64,000 nucleotides of DNA from Tenericutes bacterium ADurb.BinA124 (GTDB taxonomy: Bacteria; Bacillota_I; Bacilli_A; ML615J-28; CAG-698), in the NCBI GenBank assembly GCA_002068415.1, contig MVZM01000001.1, positions 1-64,000 on the forward strand. The letters are read 5' to 3'. Made by a program: the position numbers and the translations under genes. This document shows positions 50,911 to 59,507 of the stretch, piece by piece. Numbering within the stretch: position 1 is the first letter of the stretch; each line of letters begins with the position of its first letter. A model generated the notes under the pieces. The model did no database searches. It saw only the letters and a list, made by a program, of their open reading frames with translations, and was not told where the DNA came from.

Positions 50911-52914
50911 ATGGAAATTAAAATTAAGAAAATGACGATTGAGAACTTCAAAAAAATTAAGAAATTTGAATTGGAATTCCCCGAAGATTTGAAAATCTAC
51001 GGGCGGAACGCGACAGGTAAAACCACATTATTAGACGCGTTCACTTGGTGTTTGTTTGAAAAAGATTCGTTGGGCGCAACGAAATTTAACTGGAAACCGT
51101 TAAATAAGGACGGCACAGAAATGCACAACCTTGACACGAGTGTTGAGGTTATTTTGTGCGTGGATGGCACGGAACGCAGTTACAAGCGTCTAGTGCGCGA
51201 GGTCTACACCAAAAAACGCGGCGAAGCGGAGGCGACATTCGCTGGCCACGAAACGGTTTGCTCAATCGATGGTATCGATAAGAGCGTCGGCGACTACAAA
51301 AAAGCTATCAACGACCTAATCAAAGAGGACTTGTTCCGGATGTTGACTACGGTTACTTATTTCACAAGCCTTAACTGGGACAAACAACGCGAAATTATTT
51401 TTTCTCTGGTTACGAGCGTCTCGGACAAAGAAATTGCGGTCGATAATCCGGAATTTGAGAGGTTGTTGGATTATCTAAACAAAGGCATCACGGTCGCGGA
51501 CTTACTGAAACAAACCAAGCTAGAAAAACAAAAACTGAACGTGCAGGCTAACGACCTAGCAACCAGAATCAGTACGCTCAATAATATGAGCTTTAATCTC
51601 CCGGACGGTTACAACAACGCCGACGCGGAGATGGAACTAAAACGCTGCTACACAAGACAGCGAGAAATAGCAGCAATGCCAAAAAAAGGTAAACAACTCG
51701 AGCTTGAGGACACGGTGTATACCATCGAATCCAAAATCCGCGAGCTGCAAAACGAAAAAGCTACGTCGATTGCTAAAGCTAAGCAAGAGCACGAGCTAAG
51801 AGTGAGCGAATTAGCGGCTAAGGCACGCCAACTTGGGCTAGAGCTGGCACGGCTTGATGAAGAAAAGAGCTCAACCCGATTAAGAATCAAGCACGCGGAA
51901 GAACAAATAGCCGCGCATAAAACCAAAAAAGAAGGCTTATACGCAAAATACGACGAGATAAATGCGAAAAAGTTTGCTGAAGGAAATTGTGCGTTTTGCG
52001 GGCAACCGCTCCCGGCTGATAAACGCAAAGAAGCTGAAGACAGATTCAACCTCGCAAAAGCCGAAGAGTTAGAAACGGTGGTTAATGACGGCAAAATCAT
52101 TAACCAACTAGTCAATGATTTGGAAAAAACCATCGCAACATTAACAGCGCAGCAAGAGACCGCGTCCGATACAGCAAAAAAACGGACGGAAGAGTTGTAT
52201 CAAGCCCAACAAGAAGTGAACAAAATAACCGAATCCGCGTCGGTGCTCGATACCGCTAAACTTGACGCAGAAATCGAGAAACAACAAGAACGGTTAAATA
52301 CCGTAAAACGGGTTAGCGATAAACAAGATAATCGAGAAGACCCGTTTAAAGACGAATTAAACCGCCTTGAAAACGAAGTAAAGCGGCTTAACGAGCAAAT
52401 CGCGGAATATAAGCAATCTGTTAACAACGCCGCGCGAGTTGAAGATTTTAAAAGTGATTTACAGCGCGTGAATGTTGCCTCCGCAGCTAATGAGACGCTA
52501 CAAACACTTTGCGAGAAATTTTTAGCGCACAAAGCCGGATTTTTGGAGACGAAAATCAATGCGTATTTTGGCATTGTTAAGTTCCAGTTATTCCAAACGC
52601 AAATTAACGGCGGGATTACCGAAACTTGCGTTGCAACGGTGGATGGTGTGCCGTTCCCGTCCATCAACAGCGCAGCCAAAATCAATGCAGGACTAGATAT
52701 TATTAAAACCTTGCAGATGATTTATGGCGTTAAAGCACCAATTTGGATTGATAATGCGGAGTCGGTCACTGATATTTTGGTGTTACCTTGTCAGATGATT
52801 AAATTATATGTTACGGATGATGACCGGGTAATGCGGTTTGAGGGTGGTATCGATTGGATGGTCGATAACATAATTAAAAGCGAAGAAAAAATTGAAAAGG
52901 AGGAAAGATTATGA
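50911..52914 (+). CDS. SbcC/SMC-like AAA ATPase of phage recombination
   Basis: 667 residues from ATG 50911 (AAGGAGG at 50900-50906). Walker A GRNATGKTT (~32) after MTIENFKKIKKFELEF (part: TIENFKKIKKF), a long coiled coil (~200-540) interrupted by a CAFCGQPL zinc-hook-like CxxC (~370), and a short C-terminal ATPase half with PIWIDNAESVTD instead of the usual DEP Walker B. It overlaps recT by four bases, with the MBL-fold gene next, so it should be part of the phage recombination module. It could act with the MBL-fold protein like SbcC with SbcD. Composition is visibly GC-richer than the small early genes. Confidence 0.82.
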   Translation: MEIKIKKMTIENFKKIKKFELEFPEDLKIYGRNATGKTTLLDAFTWCLFEKDSLGATKFNWKPLNKDGTEMHNLDTSVEVILCVDGTERSYKRLVREVYTKKRGEAEATFAGHETVCSIDGIDKSVGDYKKAINDLIKEDLFRMLTTVTYFTSLNWDKQREIIFSLVTSVSDKEIAVDNPEFERLLDYLNKGITVADLLKQTKLEKQKLNVQANDLATRISTLNNMSFNLPDGYNNADAEMELKRCYTRQREIAAMPKKGKQLELEDTVYTIESKIRELQNEKATSIAKAKQEHELRVSELAAKARQLGLELARLDEEKSSTRLRIKHAEEQIAAHKTKKEGLYAKYDEINAKKFAEGNCAFCGQPLPADKRKEAEDRFNLAKAEELETVVNDGKIINQLVNDLEKTIATLTAQQETASDTAKKRTEELYQAQQEVNKITESASVLDTAKLDAEIEKQQERLNTVKRVSDKQDNREDPFKDELNRLENEVKRLNEQIAEYKQSVNNAARVEDFKSDLQRVNVASAANETLQTLCEKFLAHKAGFLETKINAYFGIVKFQLFQTQINGGITETCVATVDGVPFPSINSAAKINAGLDIIKTLQMIYGVKAPIWIDNAESVTDILVLPCQMIKLYVTDDDRVMRFEGGIDWMVDNIIKSEEKIEKEERL

Positions 52915-53864
52915 ACCAGAAACAACAAGGAACAACGGCTGTGAAACAACAGCAAGAAACGAAACAAATGTCATTGATCCAGTTTGAAAAAACGCTCGGC
53001 GATAGCGTGCAAAACCGTATTGCCGAGCTAACAAAACAAGGCAGGTTAGATCTACCAACAACTTACTCGGTTGGTAACGCGTTACAAAGCGCGTGGCTAA
53101 AAATCTTACAGACAAAAACGAAGGACGGACGTCCGGTCATTGAGGTGTGCACCAAAGAGTCCATCGCAAACTCGTTGTTAGACATGGCGATTTTGGGGCT
53201 TAACCCGGCAAAAGACCAGTGTTATTTTATTCCTTACGGCCAAACTTTAACGTGTTTTGTGTCGTATTTTGGCAAATGCGCAGCATTAAAACGGATTAAA
53301 GGTATCGAGACCGAGCCGATTGCGACCCTGATTTACGACGGCGACGCGTTGAAACTAGGTTACACAGAACTAGGCGAAGAACTTGTGACAGAACACGAAA
53401 CCTCGTGGGAAAACAAATTTAGAGGCGTGATTGTCGGCGGTTATGCAACGGTTATGTATCAAGGCGTTAAGCGCTCAGCGGTCATGACGATGCCAGAAAT
53501 CAAAGAAGCGTGGACAAAATCAATCAGCGACCCAAACCACAAACAGTTTACCGGCGAGTTCGCGAAACGCACGCTCATCAACCGGTTGGTTAAGATGATT
53601 TTAAAAACTACTAACGACGATGATTTGTTAGCAGAAACCGTCATCAAGACCGAGCAAGAGCATTACGATTTTGAGCCGGAAGTGATTGCGGAAGAAAAGG
53701 CTAAGCTAGAGATTGCGGCTAATGCTAACAGCGGCGCAGTAATCGATATTGTTACAACCCCAGAACCGGCCAAGGCTGAAGAACGTCACGCTAAAGCGGA
53801 AGAAGCGGTTAAGGCTGAACCACAAGAAAAAACACAATCATCGGTAGCGCGCTCGATGTTTTAA
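52911..53864 (+). CDS. recT: RecT single-strand annealing protein
   Basis: 317 residues. RecT core: NALQSAWLKILQT (part LQSAWLKI), the typical AILGLNPAKDQCYFIPYG (parts LGLNPAKDQCYFIPYG, ~95) and SYFGKCAALKR. The annealing domain ends near 225; the C-terminal ~90 residues are Ala/Glu/Lys-rich linker. RecT binds ssDNA and anneals complementary strands in phage recombination or replication. The start overlaps the ATPase stop (ATGA). No RecE exonuclease is present; the upstream ATPase and downstream MBL-fold protein take that place. Confidence 0.93.
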   Translation: MNQKQQGTTAVKQQQETKQMSLIQFEKTLGDSVQNRIAELTKQGRLDLPTTYSVGNALQSAWLKILQTKTKDGRPVIEVCTKESIANSLLDMAILGLNPAKDQCYFIPYGQTLTCFVSYFGKCAALKRIKGIETEPIATLIYDGDALKLGYTELGEELVTEHETSWENKFRGVIVGGYATVMYQGVKRSAVMTMPEIKEAWTKSISDPNHKQFTGEFAKRTLINRLVKMILKTTNDDDLLAETVIKTEQEHYDFEPEVIAEEKAKLEIAANANSGAVIDIVTTPEPAKAEERHAKAEEAVKAEPQEKTQSSVARSMF

Positions 53865-53875
53865 CCAAAAAAATT

Positions 53876-54580
53876 ATGAACATCAGGACATTAGCCTCGT
53901 CATCAAAGGGGAATTGCTATCTAATTTCGGATGGCAGTTCCCGGCTGATGATTGAGTGCGGGATTCAATTTAAAAAAATCCAACAAGAAATAGATTTACC
54001 CAGCTTAACGGGCTGCTTGATTTCGCACGAGCACAAAGACCATGCAAAATCGTGCAAAGAGATTGCGCGATACGCCAAAGTTTATGGTTCGCTCGGGACG
54101 CTACAAGCACTGGATTTTGGTGCATATGCTTTCAATACGGGCGTTTTAACAGCAGAAAAACAGCACCAGATTGGGACTTTTACGGTCGTGCCGTTTGGCA
54201 CCGAACACGACGCGAAAGAACCGATGGGATTTTTGGTCTATTCAAAAGTTTTGGATGAAAAATTATTATTCGCGACGGACACTTATTACATCCGTCCGAC
54301 ATTTCGCGGACTTGACTACATTATGATTGAGTGCAATTACCAGACCGAGTTACTTAAGCACAATTTAGCAGCCGGTTCTGTGTCATCGAGCACAGCAACC
54401 CGATTATTTAGCAGTCATTTCGAGCTGCAAAATGTTAAAAAGTTTTTAAGTTCACTAGATTTAACAAGGACAAAACGGATTTATTTGTTGCACTTGAGCG
54501 AAAAAAACGCGAATGCAGAACAAATGAAACGAGAAATAATGGAATTGACCGGAAAACCGGTTGAAATTTGTAAGGAGTAG
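53876..54580 (+). CDS. MBL-fold metallo-hydrolase (YycJ/PhnP-type nuclease-like)
   Basis: 234 residues. Metal motif SHEHKDHAKS (HxHxDH, ~50-56), a central TEHDAKEPMGF (third metal-site His) and LFATDTYYI (metal Asp) and a later HLSEKN. These match YycJ-like MBL proteins, often phosphodiesterases or nucleases. In Gram-positive phages this gene usually follows recT. No ribosome site is evident before ATG 53876, so it may depend on read-through from recT. Likely part of the recombination set, possibly the nuclease partner of the ATPase. Confidence 0.82.
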   Translation: MNIRTLASSSKGNCYLISDGSSRLMIECGIQFKKIQQEIDLPSLTGCLISHEHKDHAKSCKEIARYAKVYGSLGTLQALDFGAYAFNTGVLTAEKQHQIGTFTVVPFGTEHDAKEPMGFLVYSKVLDEKLLFATDTYYIRPTFRGLDYIMIECNYQTELLKHNLAAGSVSSSTATRLFSSHFELQNVKKFLSSLDLTRTKRIYLLHLSEKNANAEQMKREIMELTGKPVEICKE

Positions 54581-54583
54581 AAT

Positions 54584-55483
54584 ATGGCAATTTATAGACA
54601 AGTACACATTTCGTTTTGGGAAGACACAAAAGTTACTGATGATTTTACAGCTGAAGATAAATACTTTATGCTTTATCTTTTAACAAACACAAAAACGAAT
54701 TTGCTTGGATGTTATGAAATCAGCCCAAAACAGATAGCGTATGACATGGGCTACTCAATCGATACAGTCCGGGCTTTGATTGAGCGGTTTGAAAATGTTC
54801 ATAAAATCATTTGTTATGACCATACAACAAAAGAAATTTTAATTAAAAATTGGTCTAAATACAATTGGAATGAGTCTCCAAAACTGGCGAAAGCTCTAAC
54901 AAAAAGCTTGGAATCTATAAAAACACCAAGATTTAAAGAGATGTTAGCGGATGTTTTACAAACGATACCCTATACATACCCTATGGATACCCTATCCGAA
55001 AAAGAAGAAAAAAAACGATACCCTATGGATACAACTGTTACTGTTACTGATACTGTATCTGATACTGATACTGATATTAGTACTAACAGTTCGAAATCTA
55101 GTACTGATCAATCGTATCAATTTGATACGTTTTGGTACGAATACCCTCGTAAAGAGAGTAAAGCAAAAACAAAAACTTGGTTTGAGAAGAACAAACCAAG
55201 CGATGAGCTGATGAAAAAAATACTTGCCGCTTTAACCAAAGCCAAAGCGACACGCCAGTGGCAAGATAAAAACTTTATTCCACACCCAATAACTTGGCTC
55301 AATCAAAGACGGTGGGAGGATGAAGTTATAGTATCAAATACTAAAAAAGAAAAAGCGCTGCCAGCATGGTATGAAAAATATCAAGAACAATTAGCAGCAC
55401 AAGTAGCGATGCAAAACGAAGAAACATTATCGAATGCCGAAATTGAAGCCATTTTAAAAATGGCAAAAGAAAAATATAACTAG
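54584..55483 (+). CDS. Phage replication initiator (DnaD/O-like)
   Basis: 299 residues. An N-terminal winged-helix region (~15-95: YFMLYLLTNTKTN, ISPKQIAYDMGYSIDTVRALIERFE; parts PKQIAYDMGYS, TVRALIERF) is of the kind that opens phage initiators. A low-complexity linker (~125-180; YPMDT twice, then Thr/Asp/Ser/Val repeats) follows, and a C-terminal conserved region (FDTFWYEYPRKESKAKTKTWF; parts FWYEYPRKESKAK, FIPHPITWLNQRRW) matches phage replication/DnaD-like C-terminal domains. It probably loads helicase at the phage origin. The linker DNA holds iteron-like repeats (54965-55026). AAGGAG lies before ATG 54584. Confidence 0.8.
   Translation: MAIYRQVHISFWEDTKVTDDFTAEDKYFMLYLLTNTKTNLLGCYEISPKQIAYDMGYSIDTVRALIERFENVHKIICYDHTTKEILIKNWSKYNWNESPKLAKALTKSLESIKTPRFKEMLADVLQTIPYTYPMDTLSEKEEKKRYPMDTTVTVTDTVSDTDTDISTNSSKSSTDQSYQFDTFWYEYPRKESKAKTKTWFEKNKPSDELMKKILAALTKAKATRQWQDKNFIPHPITWLNQRRWEDEVIVSNTKKEKALPAWYEKYQEQLAAQVAMQNEETLSNAEIEAILKMAKEKYN
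54965..55026 (+). repeat. Iteron-like 9-bp repeats inside initiator gene: candidate phage origin
   Basis: ATACCCTAT occurs at 54965, 54976, 54987 and 55018: three copies exactly 11 bases apart, the fourth 31 bases further, an integral helical-turn spacing. An A-rich run (~54998-55015) lies between copies three and four, and TACTGT/GATACTG short repeats (55030-55085) follow. Repeats of this sort inside an initiator gene mark origins in lambda and several Gram-positive phages. Confidence 0.6.
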
Positions 55484-55497
55484 GAGGAGAAGGAAAG

Positions 55498-55914
55498 ATG
55501 AAAACATTTGAAAATGATTTAACCAGTAGACAATATGATTTGTATGAATACTTAAAAGAGCAAGAAACATACAAGCATTTATCGGAAATTATCGCTGAGA
55601 CTGGGATGTATGGGAATGACACTGAAACCCACAATTCAAAAGGCTCGCGGGCATTAAGGAAAGATTTACGGGCGCTTAAAAGTTCCGGCATTATTCAAAC
55701 AACAATTATTTCTAATACCAAAAAAGGCGTTAAGATTGCAACAAAGGTAGAATATCAAACGCATGCCAAGCGGAAGTGGAACGCAATTATAAGAACTATT
55801 AACTTGCAAAAGTTACAAGATACAAAAGCCGGATTAGACCAACAATTAAGGCTAGTATTTAATCAAGAGAAAGGAATTATTGAGGCGTTTAAAAATCCTG
55901 AAGTTAATGCGTAG
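55498..55914 (+). CDS. Phage protein, possible winged-helix, unknown
   Basis: 138 residues behind AGGAGGAGAAGG. The segment LYEYLKEQETYKHLSEIIAETGMYG...SRALRKDLRALKSSGIIQ (parts: LYEYLKEQE, RALRKDLRALKSSGI) reads like a winged-helix DNA-binding domain that handles a start-of-replication or regulatory site. C-terminus helical. No family name can be given. It lies directly after the initiator. Confidence 0.65.
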   Translation: MKTFENDLTSRQYDLYEYLKEQETYKHLSEIIAETGMYGNDTETHNSKGSRALRKDLRALKSSGIIQTTIISNTKKGVKIATKVEYQTHAKRKWNAIIRTINLQKLQDTKAGLDQQLRLVFNQEKGIIEAFKNPEVNA

Positions 55915-55917
55915 GTT

Positions 55918-56505
55918 ATGAAATATACAAAAGAACAAAAGGCATATCTTAAAACAATCATTCCTGGAAGATTAGTGAGCGAAATTCGGGTAATGTTTAA
56001 TGCAAAATTCAACAGCGACTTGACGGATAGACAAATCCGTTGTTTTAAACAACACGAAAAAATCCCAAGCGGAGTAGTAACTAGGTTTTTCAAGGGACAA
56101 GTATCCTGGAACAAAGGCAGAAAAGGTGGTCATTACAGTCCAGCAACGGAGTTCAAAAAAGGGCATGTTCCGGCGAATGAAAGACCTATTGGCTCTGAAC
56201 GAATTGGTAAAGATGGCTATGTTCTTATCAAAGTAATGGAACATAAATGGCGAGCAAAGCACAGAGTTGTATGGGAACAAGCAAACGGGCCAATACCAAA
56301 AAACCATGTTGTAGCATTCAAAGACCAGAACAAGGAAAACATAACGATTGATAATCTTGTGCTTGTATCTTTGCAAGAACATTTTATCATGAATAAAAAA
56401 GGATTGTATCGAATGGATTCAAAATTAACTGAAAGCGGTGCAATTTTGGCAAAACTGATAAATAAAACTTTTAACAAGAAAAGAGGGAAATATGCCAAGA
56501 AATAG
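55918..56505 (+). CDS. HNH endonuclease
   Basis: 195 residues. C-terminal HNH_3-type fold: [37 protein letters not shown] (parts [25 protein letters not shown]; ~115-150). The N-terminal ~60 residues ([15 protein letters not shown]) form a small HTH-like DNA-binding part. Phage HNH proteins of this sort are homing or nicking endonucleases; it lies among replication genes, not beside terminase. Three bases after the previous stop. Confidence 0.85.
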   Translation: MKYTKEQKAYLKTIIPGRLVSEIRVMFNAKFNSDLTDRQIRCFKQHEKIPSGVVTRFFKGQVSWNKGRKGGHYSPATEFKKGHVPANERPIGSERIGKDGYVLIKVMEHKWRAKHRVVWEQANGPIPKNHVVAFKDQNKENITIDNLVLVSLQEHFIMNKKGLYRMDSKLTESGAILAKLINKTFNKKRGKYAKK

Positions 56506-56740
56506 TTTAGTTGATTTAAACAACCATTTATTTGAACAGTTGGAACGCTTGAATGATGAGGAATTAAAGGGCGAAAAACTAGACGAAGAAATAAAAAGAG
56601 CTAAAACAATCACAGGCGTTGCTAACTCAATTATAAACAATGCTGCAACAATCTTAGCAGCACAAAAACATATTGACGAATATGGCAGAAATAAAGACGA
56701 AATGCCTAAATTATTAAGTGTTGGAGGAAAAACGGAATAA
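56492..56740 (+). CDS. Small conserved phage protein, unknown
   Basis: 82 residues, helical and charged: [40 protein letters not shown] (parts [26 protein letters not shown]). I recall near-identical small proteins in many Firmicutes prophages, next to an HNH gene as here, but the function is unknown. Overlaps the HNH gene by 14 bases. Confidence 0.75.
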   Translation: MPRNSLVDLNNHLFEQLERLNDEELKGEKLDEEIKRAKTITGVANSIINNAATILAAQKHIDEYGRNKDEMPKLLSVGGKTE

Positions 56741-56742
56741 TT

Positions 56743-57135
56743 ATGGAACGAGTTATTGAAAAGTTTAAAGAAGTAAGTGGAATTGAAAAAACCATAGTTG
56801 ATCATTTGATTGGTTTTGCGAAAGCAGAACCAAAGTTTATAGACAAATTATTATCCGAGAAAAAAACTATTGGAGATTGTATAGACTATATTACCGCCCA
56901 AGCTAAAAAAGAAGTTGTAAAAGGTGTTGCGAGGATTGAAGATGAGAGAGTATTCGGATGGGCAGTGCATTATTTTGATGAGGAACATTTAGTAGATTGG
57001 GAAAAAACATCTGCGAGAATCTCGTCGACGGTAGAGCCAAAGCAAACAACATCCCAAAATACTAAAGCTATACATGCGAAACCTAATAAAAACATTCACG
57101 AAGGACAAATTAGTTTGTTTGACGAATTGATTTAG
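56743..57135 (+). CDS. PcfK-like protein
   Basis: 130 residues resembling PcfK (PF14058), including the region IDYITAQAKKEVVKGVARIEDERVFGWAVHYFDEE (parts YITAQAKKE, VFGWAVHYFDE) and a C-terminal QISLFDELI motif, which looks like a beta-clamp-binding peptide (QxSLF). PcfK was named from conjugative plasmid pCF10; its function is not known. It is followed directly by a PcfJ-like gene, the same order as on plasmids. Confidence 0.8.
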   Translation: MERVIEKFKEVSGIEKTIVDHLIGFAKAEPKFIDKLLSEKKTIGDCIDYITAQAKKEVVKGVARIEDERVFGWAVHYFDEEHLVDWEKTSARISSTVEPKQTTSQNTKAIHAKPNKNIHEGQISLFDELI

Positions 57136-57139
57136 AGAA

Positions 57140-58495
57140 ATGGGTATGAAAATAAGTGATTTTTGGCAAAAAGATAACGAATTAATGAAGCGGCTAAAGG
57201 AGGCTGATTTACCAATCCCGTATAAAGTCATACAAAAAATAAAGGTAATTGGTCCACCAAAACGCGGCGAAAGAAAAGACCGGTTTGTTACATTTTATGA
57301 GTTGTTTGAGGGAAAGTTCCTAGAAAGGACAGTTGCTTTTCGGTTTGATAAACGCATAAAAGAACTTCCGTTCAAATACATGGAAGTATCGCGAAAACTG
57401 GAAGGGCAAAGCAATAAAATCTTAAGGAATGTAGATTTTACATATATGGGGCTACCTTATGTTAATTGGTTTTATGAACCAAAAAAAACGAAAACATGTT
57501 GGTGGTATTTTGAAAGTAAAAGGGATGATATTTGGTATCTATGGTCAAGCCACAATTATAATCTGCACGATAATACTTTTCAATCATTTGCAGATTTGGT
57601 AGAGCTTGATCCCAGCATTAAGTATTGCGGCTATGATTATTTGCGTGAAGGTTTTGATGAGTTTATTAAATATGTAACTATTTTTCGTAAGCTTCCAGAA
57701 GTTGAGATGTATGCAAAAAAAAGGATCTATCATTTGATAACGGATTCTAGGTTTTACAAAAAGATGAAAAAATCAAAAGAATTTGTAAAGTATGTAAAGG
57801 ATAATTTAGAAGAAATACAAGTTCAAAAATATAATTATCCTACGATTTTGAAAGCGTTTAAAGCAAAAACGACTATAAGACGATTCTACAATAGGGAAAG
57901 AATATTAAAATCAAACAATTTCAAAGGCAATGAAACAATTTTAACGCCGGAAAAAATTGATAAAATTCTTGACTTGTATTCTGACGTTGAAATGTATTTA
58001 GATTATTTCAACGCAGCAAAACATTTTATCTATATGGACAATAATAAAGCTTTATACCCATCAAACTTAAAAGAAGCTCATGATCACTATGTTAATTTAT
58101 ACAGTGCAAAAAAGAAAGACATTGAAACCGCAGCATTTTTACAAGTTGTTTCAAAATGGGGATGGCTTAATTGGAAAAGCAAAGGCATTTGTATAATCAT
58201 TGCACCGAACCCTGAATCATTAGTAATCGAAGGGCAATCACTTGGGCATTGTGTTGGGAAAATGGGCTATGGCGAACGAATGGCTCAAGGCAAGAATTTA
58301 ATTTTATTTATTCGTAAAGCTGAAGAACAAGACATCCCCTATTACACAATGGAGTTTGACAAAGAAAAAAGAGAAGTCATCCAATGTAGAGGGGAACACC
58401 AGGCACTTCCAACGGAAGAAATTAAAGTATTCATAGGTAGGTGGATTAAGAAAATCTCACAATTAGAATCAAGGGTTATATTATCGAAAGGATGA
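57140..58495 (+). CDS. PcfJ-like protein
   Basis: 451 residues with the PcfJ-type core EGQSLGHCVGKMGYGERMAQGKNLILFIRK (parts LGHCVGKMGYGERMA, ~360-385) and C-terminal QCRGEHQALPTEEIK. Long N-terminal domain with Trp/Tyr-rich region (CWWYFESKRDDIWYLW). No enzymatic motif is recognised. It follows PcfK by four bases, so the pair is expressed together. PcfK/PcfJ pairs occur on conjugative plasmids and in prophages; the job is unknown. Its stop overlaps the next reading frame. Confidence 0.82.
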   Translation: MGMKISDFWQKDNELMKRLKEADLPIPYKVIQKIKVIGPPKRGERKDRFVTFYELFEGKFLERTVAFRFDKRIKELPFKYMEVSRKLEGQSNKILRNVDFTYMGLPYVNWFYEPKKTKTCWWYFESKRDDIWYLWSSHNYNLHDNTFQSFADLVELDPSIKYCGYDYLREGFDEFIKYVTIFRKLPEVEMYAKKRIYHLITDSRFYKKMKKSKEFVKYVKDNLEEIQVQKYNYPTILKAFKAKTTIRRFYNRERILKSNNFKGNETILTPEKIDKILDLYSDVEMYLDYFNAAKHFIYMDNNKALYPSNLKEAHDHYVNLYSAKKKDIETAAFLQVVSKWGWLNWKSKGICIIIAPNPESLVIEGQSLGHCVGKMGYGERMAQGKNLILFIRKAEEQDIPYYTMEFDKEKREVIQCRGEHQALPTEEIKVFIGRWIKKISQLESRVILSKG

Positions 58496-58503
58496 GACCA
58501 ACA

Positions 58504-58719
58504 ATGAAACGATTTCTTAAAATCTTTGCTTATACTGGGATTAGCGTTTTATTATGTATCGGACTTTTAATAGGTTTTACAGACCTTGAGATTACCAAAC
58601 CCATTACCAATTCCATCGCATTGAAATTATTAGCTTATTGGTTTTTGATAACTACAATGATTAGTAGTGTAGTTTACAGTAACGAAACTGATGAAGACGA
58701 AAAGGAGGAAAAGAAATGA
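58504..58719 (+). CDS. Small two-helix membrane protein
   Basis: 71 residues from ATG 58504 (AAAGGATGAG upstream; an in-frame ATG at 58492 overlaps pcfJ-like and lacks spacing). Two transmembrane helices (~9-27, ~42-60) and a strongly acidic/basic tail NETDEDEKEEKK. Function unknown; overlaps the following gene by four bases. Confidence 0.6.
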   Translation: MKRFLKIFAYTGISVLLCIGLLIGFTDLEITKPITNSIALKLLAYWFLITTMISSVVYSNETDEDEKEEKK

Positions 58720-59507
58720 TTAAATATGCAAAAGTGCCGGGCTTTGTAAATCGTGGAGAATGGGGCATGATGACTCATATATATATATGGCTTGAACCGA
58801 AAGAACACGGCGAAATATTGTTAATTAGAGCCTATGATATTGCCGTGCCGATGTATTGGATTGGAAAAGTTGATTTTGATAAGTCAATAATAACAAACAT
58901 GCCACATCGCAAAATTGACCTTACCGATGTTAAAACTTGTTTAGGTGAAAAAATTAAACAAGTTGAGTCATTAACCAAATTTTTGAAAGGAAGTTGTTTT
59001 GAAAACCAATTTAGTGGTTATACCGAAACTTGTCAAACAGCGTTAGAGTTGAAAAGCATACTAATTTCAATAAAGCCTAAATATGTAGAAAAAATATTAA
59101 CTGGCGAAAAAAAGTATGAGTTTAGAAGAAAAATTCCCCAAAAACCAATTAAATCAATTATTGTTTATTGCACAGCTCCTTATAAAAAAGTTGTAGCTGA
59201 GATTCAAGTATTGCGGATTTTAGAAAAAAAGCCCGAAACTCTTTGGGGTCTAACAAAAGATAATTCAGGAATGCAAAAAGATGACTTTTTCAAATATTTT
59301 GATGGTTGTGATGTCGGTTATGCTTATGAACTTGGCGACATTAAAAGATATGAAGAAGACTTAAACTTAGAAGATATAGGAATAACTTATCCACCACAAT
59401 CTTTTGTTTATGTTTCATCTAATGAATTTTTGGGTGTTATTCAAAGAAAAATGCGTGAAAAGAAGGAGAGAAACAATGACGAACCAACTAAGCACAAAAA
59501 TTGTTAA
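58716..59507 (+). CDS. ASCH-domain protein with an extra N-terminal domain
   Basis: 263 residues. The C-terminal half (~112-250) is an ASCH fold: ILISIKPKYVEKILTGEKKYEFRRKI (parts SIKPKYVEKILTGEKKYEFRR, ~115-140) then IIVYCTAPYKKVVAEIQV and the strand FVYVSSNEF. ASCH proteins bind RNA or modified bases and resemble EVE/PUA domains. The N-terminal ~105 residues (MMTHIYIWLEPKEHGEILLIRAYDIAVPMYWIG; part IYIWLEPKEHGE) form a separate, unknown domain. Translation coupled to the previous gene (ATGA at 58716). Confidence 0.78.
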   Translation: MIKYAKVPGFVNRGEWGMMTHIYIWLEPKEHGEILLIRAYDIAVPMYWIGKVDFDKSIITNMPHRKIDLTDVKTCLGEKIKQVESLTKFLKGSCFENQFSGYTETCQTALELKSILISIKPKYVEKILTGEKKYEFRRKIPQKPIKSIIVYCTAPYKKVVAEIQVLRILEKKPETLWGLTKDNSGMQKDDFFKYFDGCDVGYAYELGDIKRYEEDLNLEDIGITYPPQSFVYVSSNEFLGVIQRKMREKKERNNDEPTKHKNC

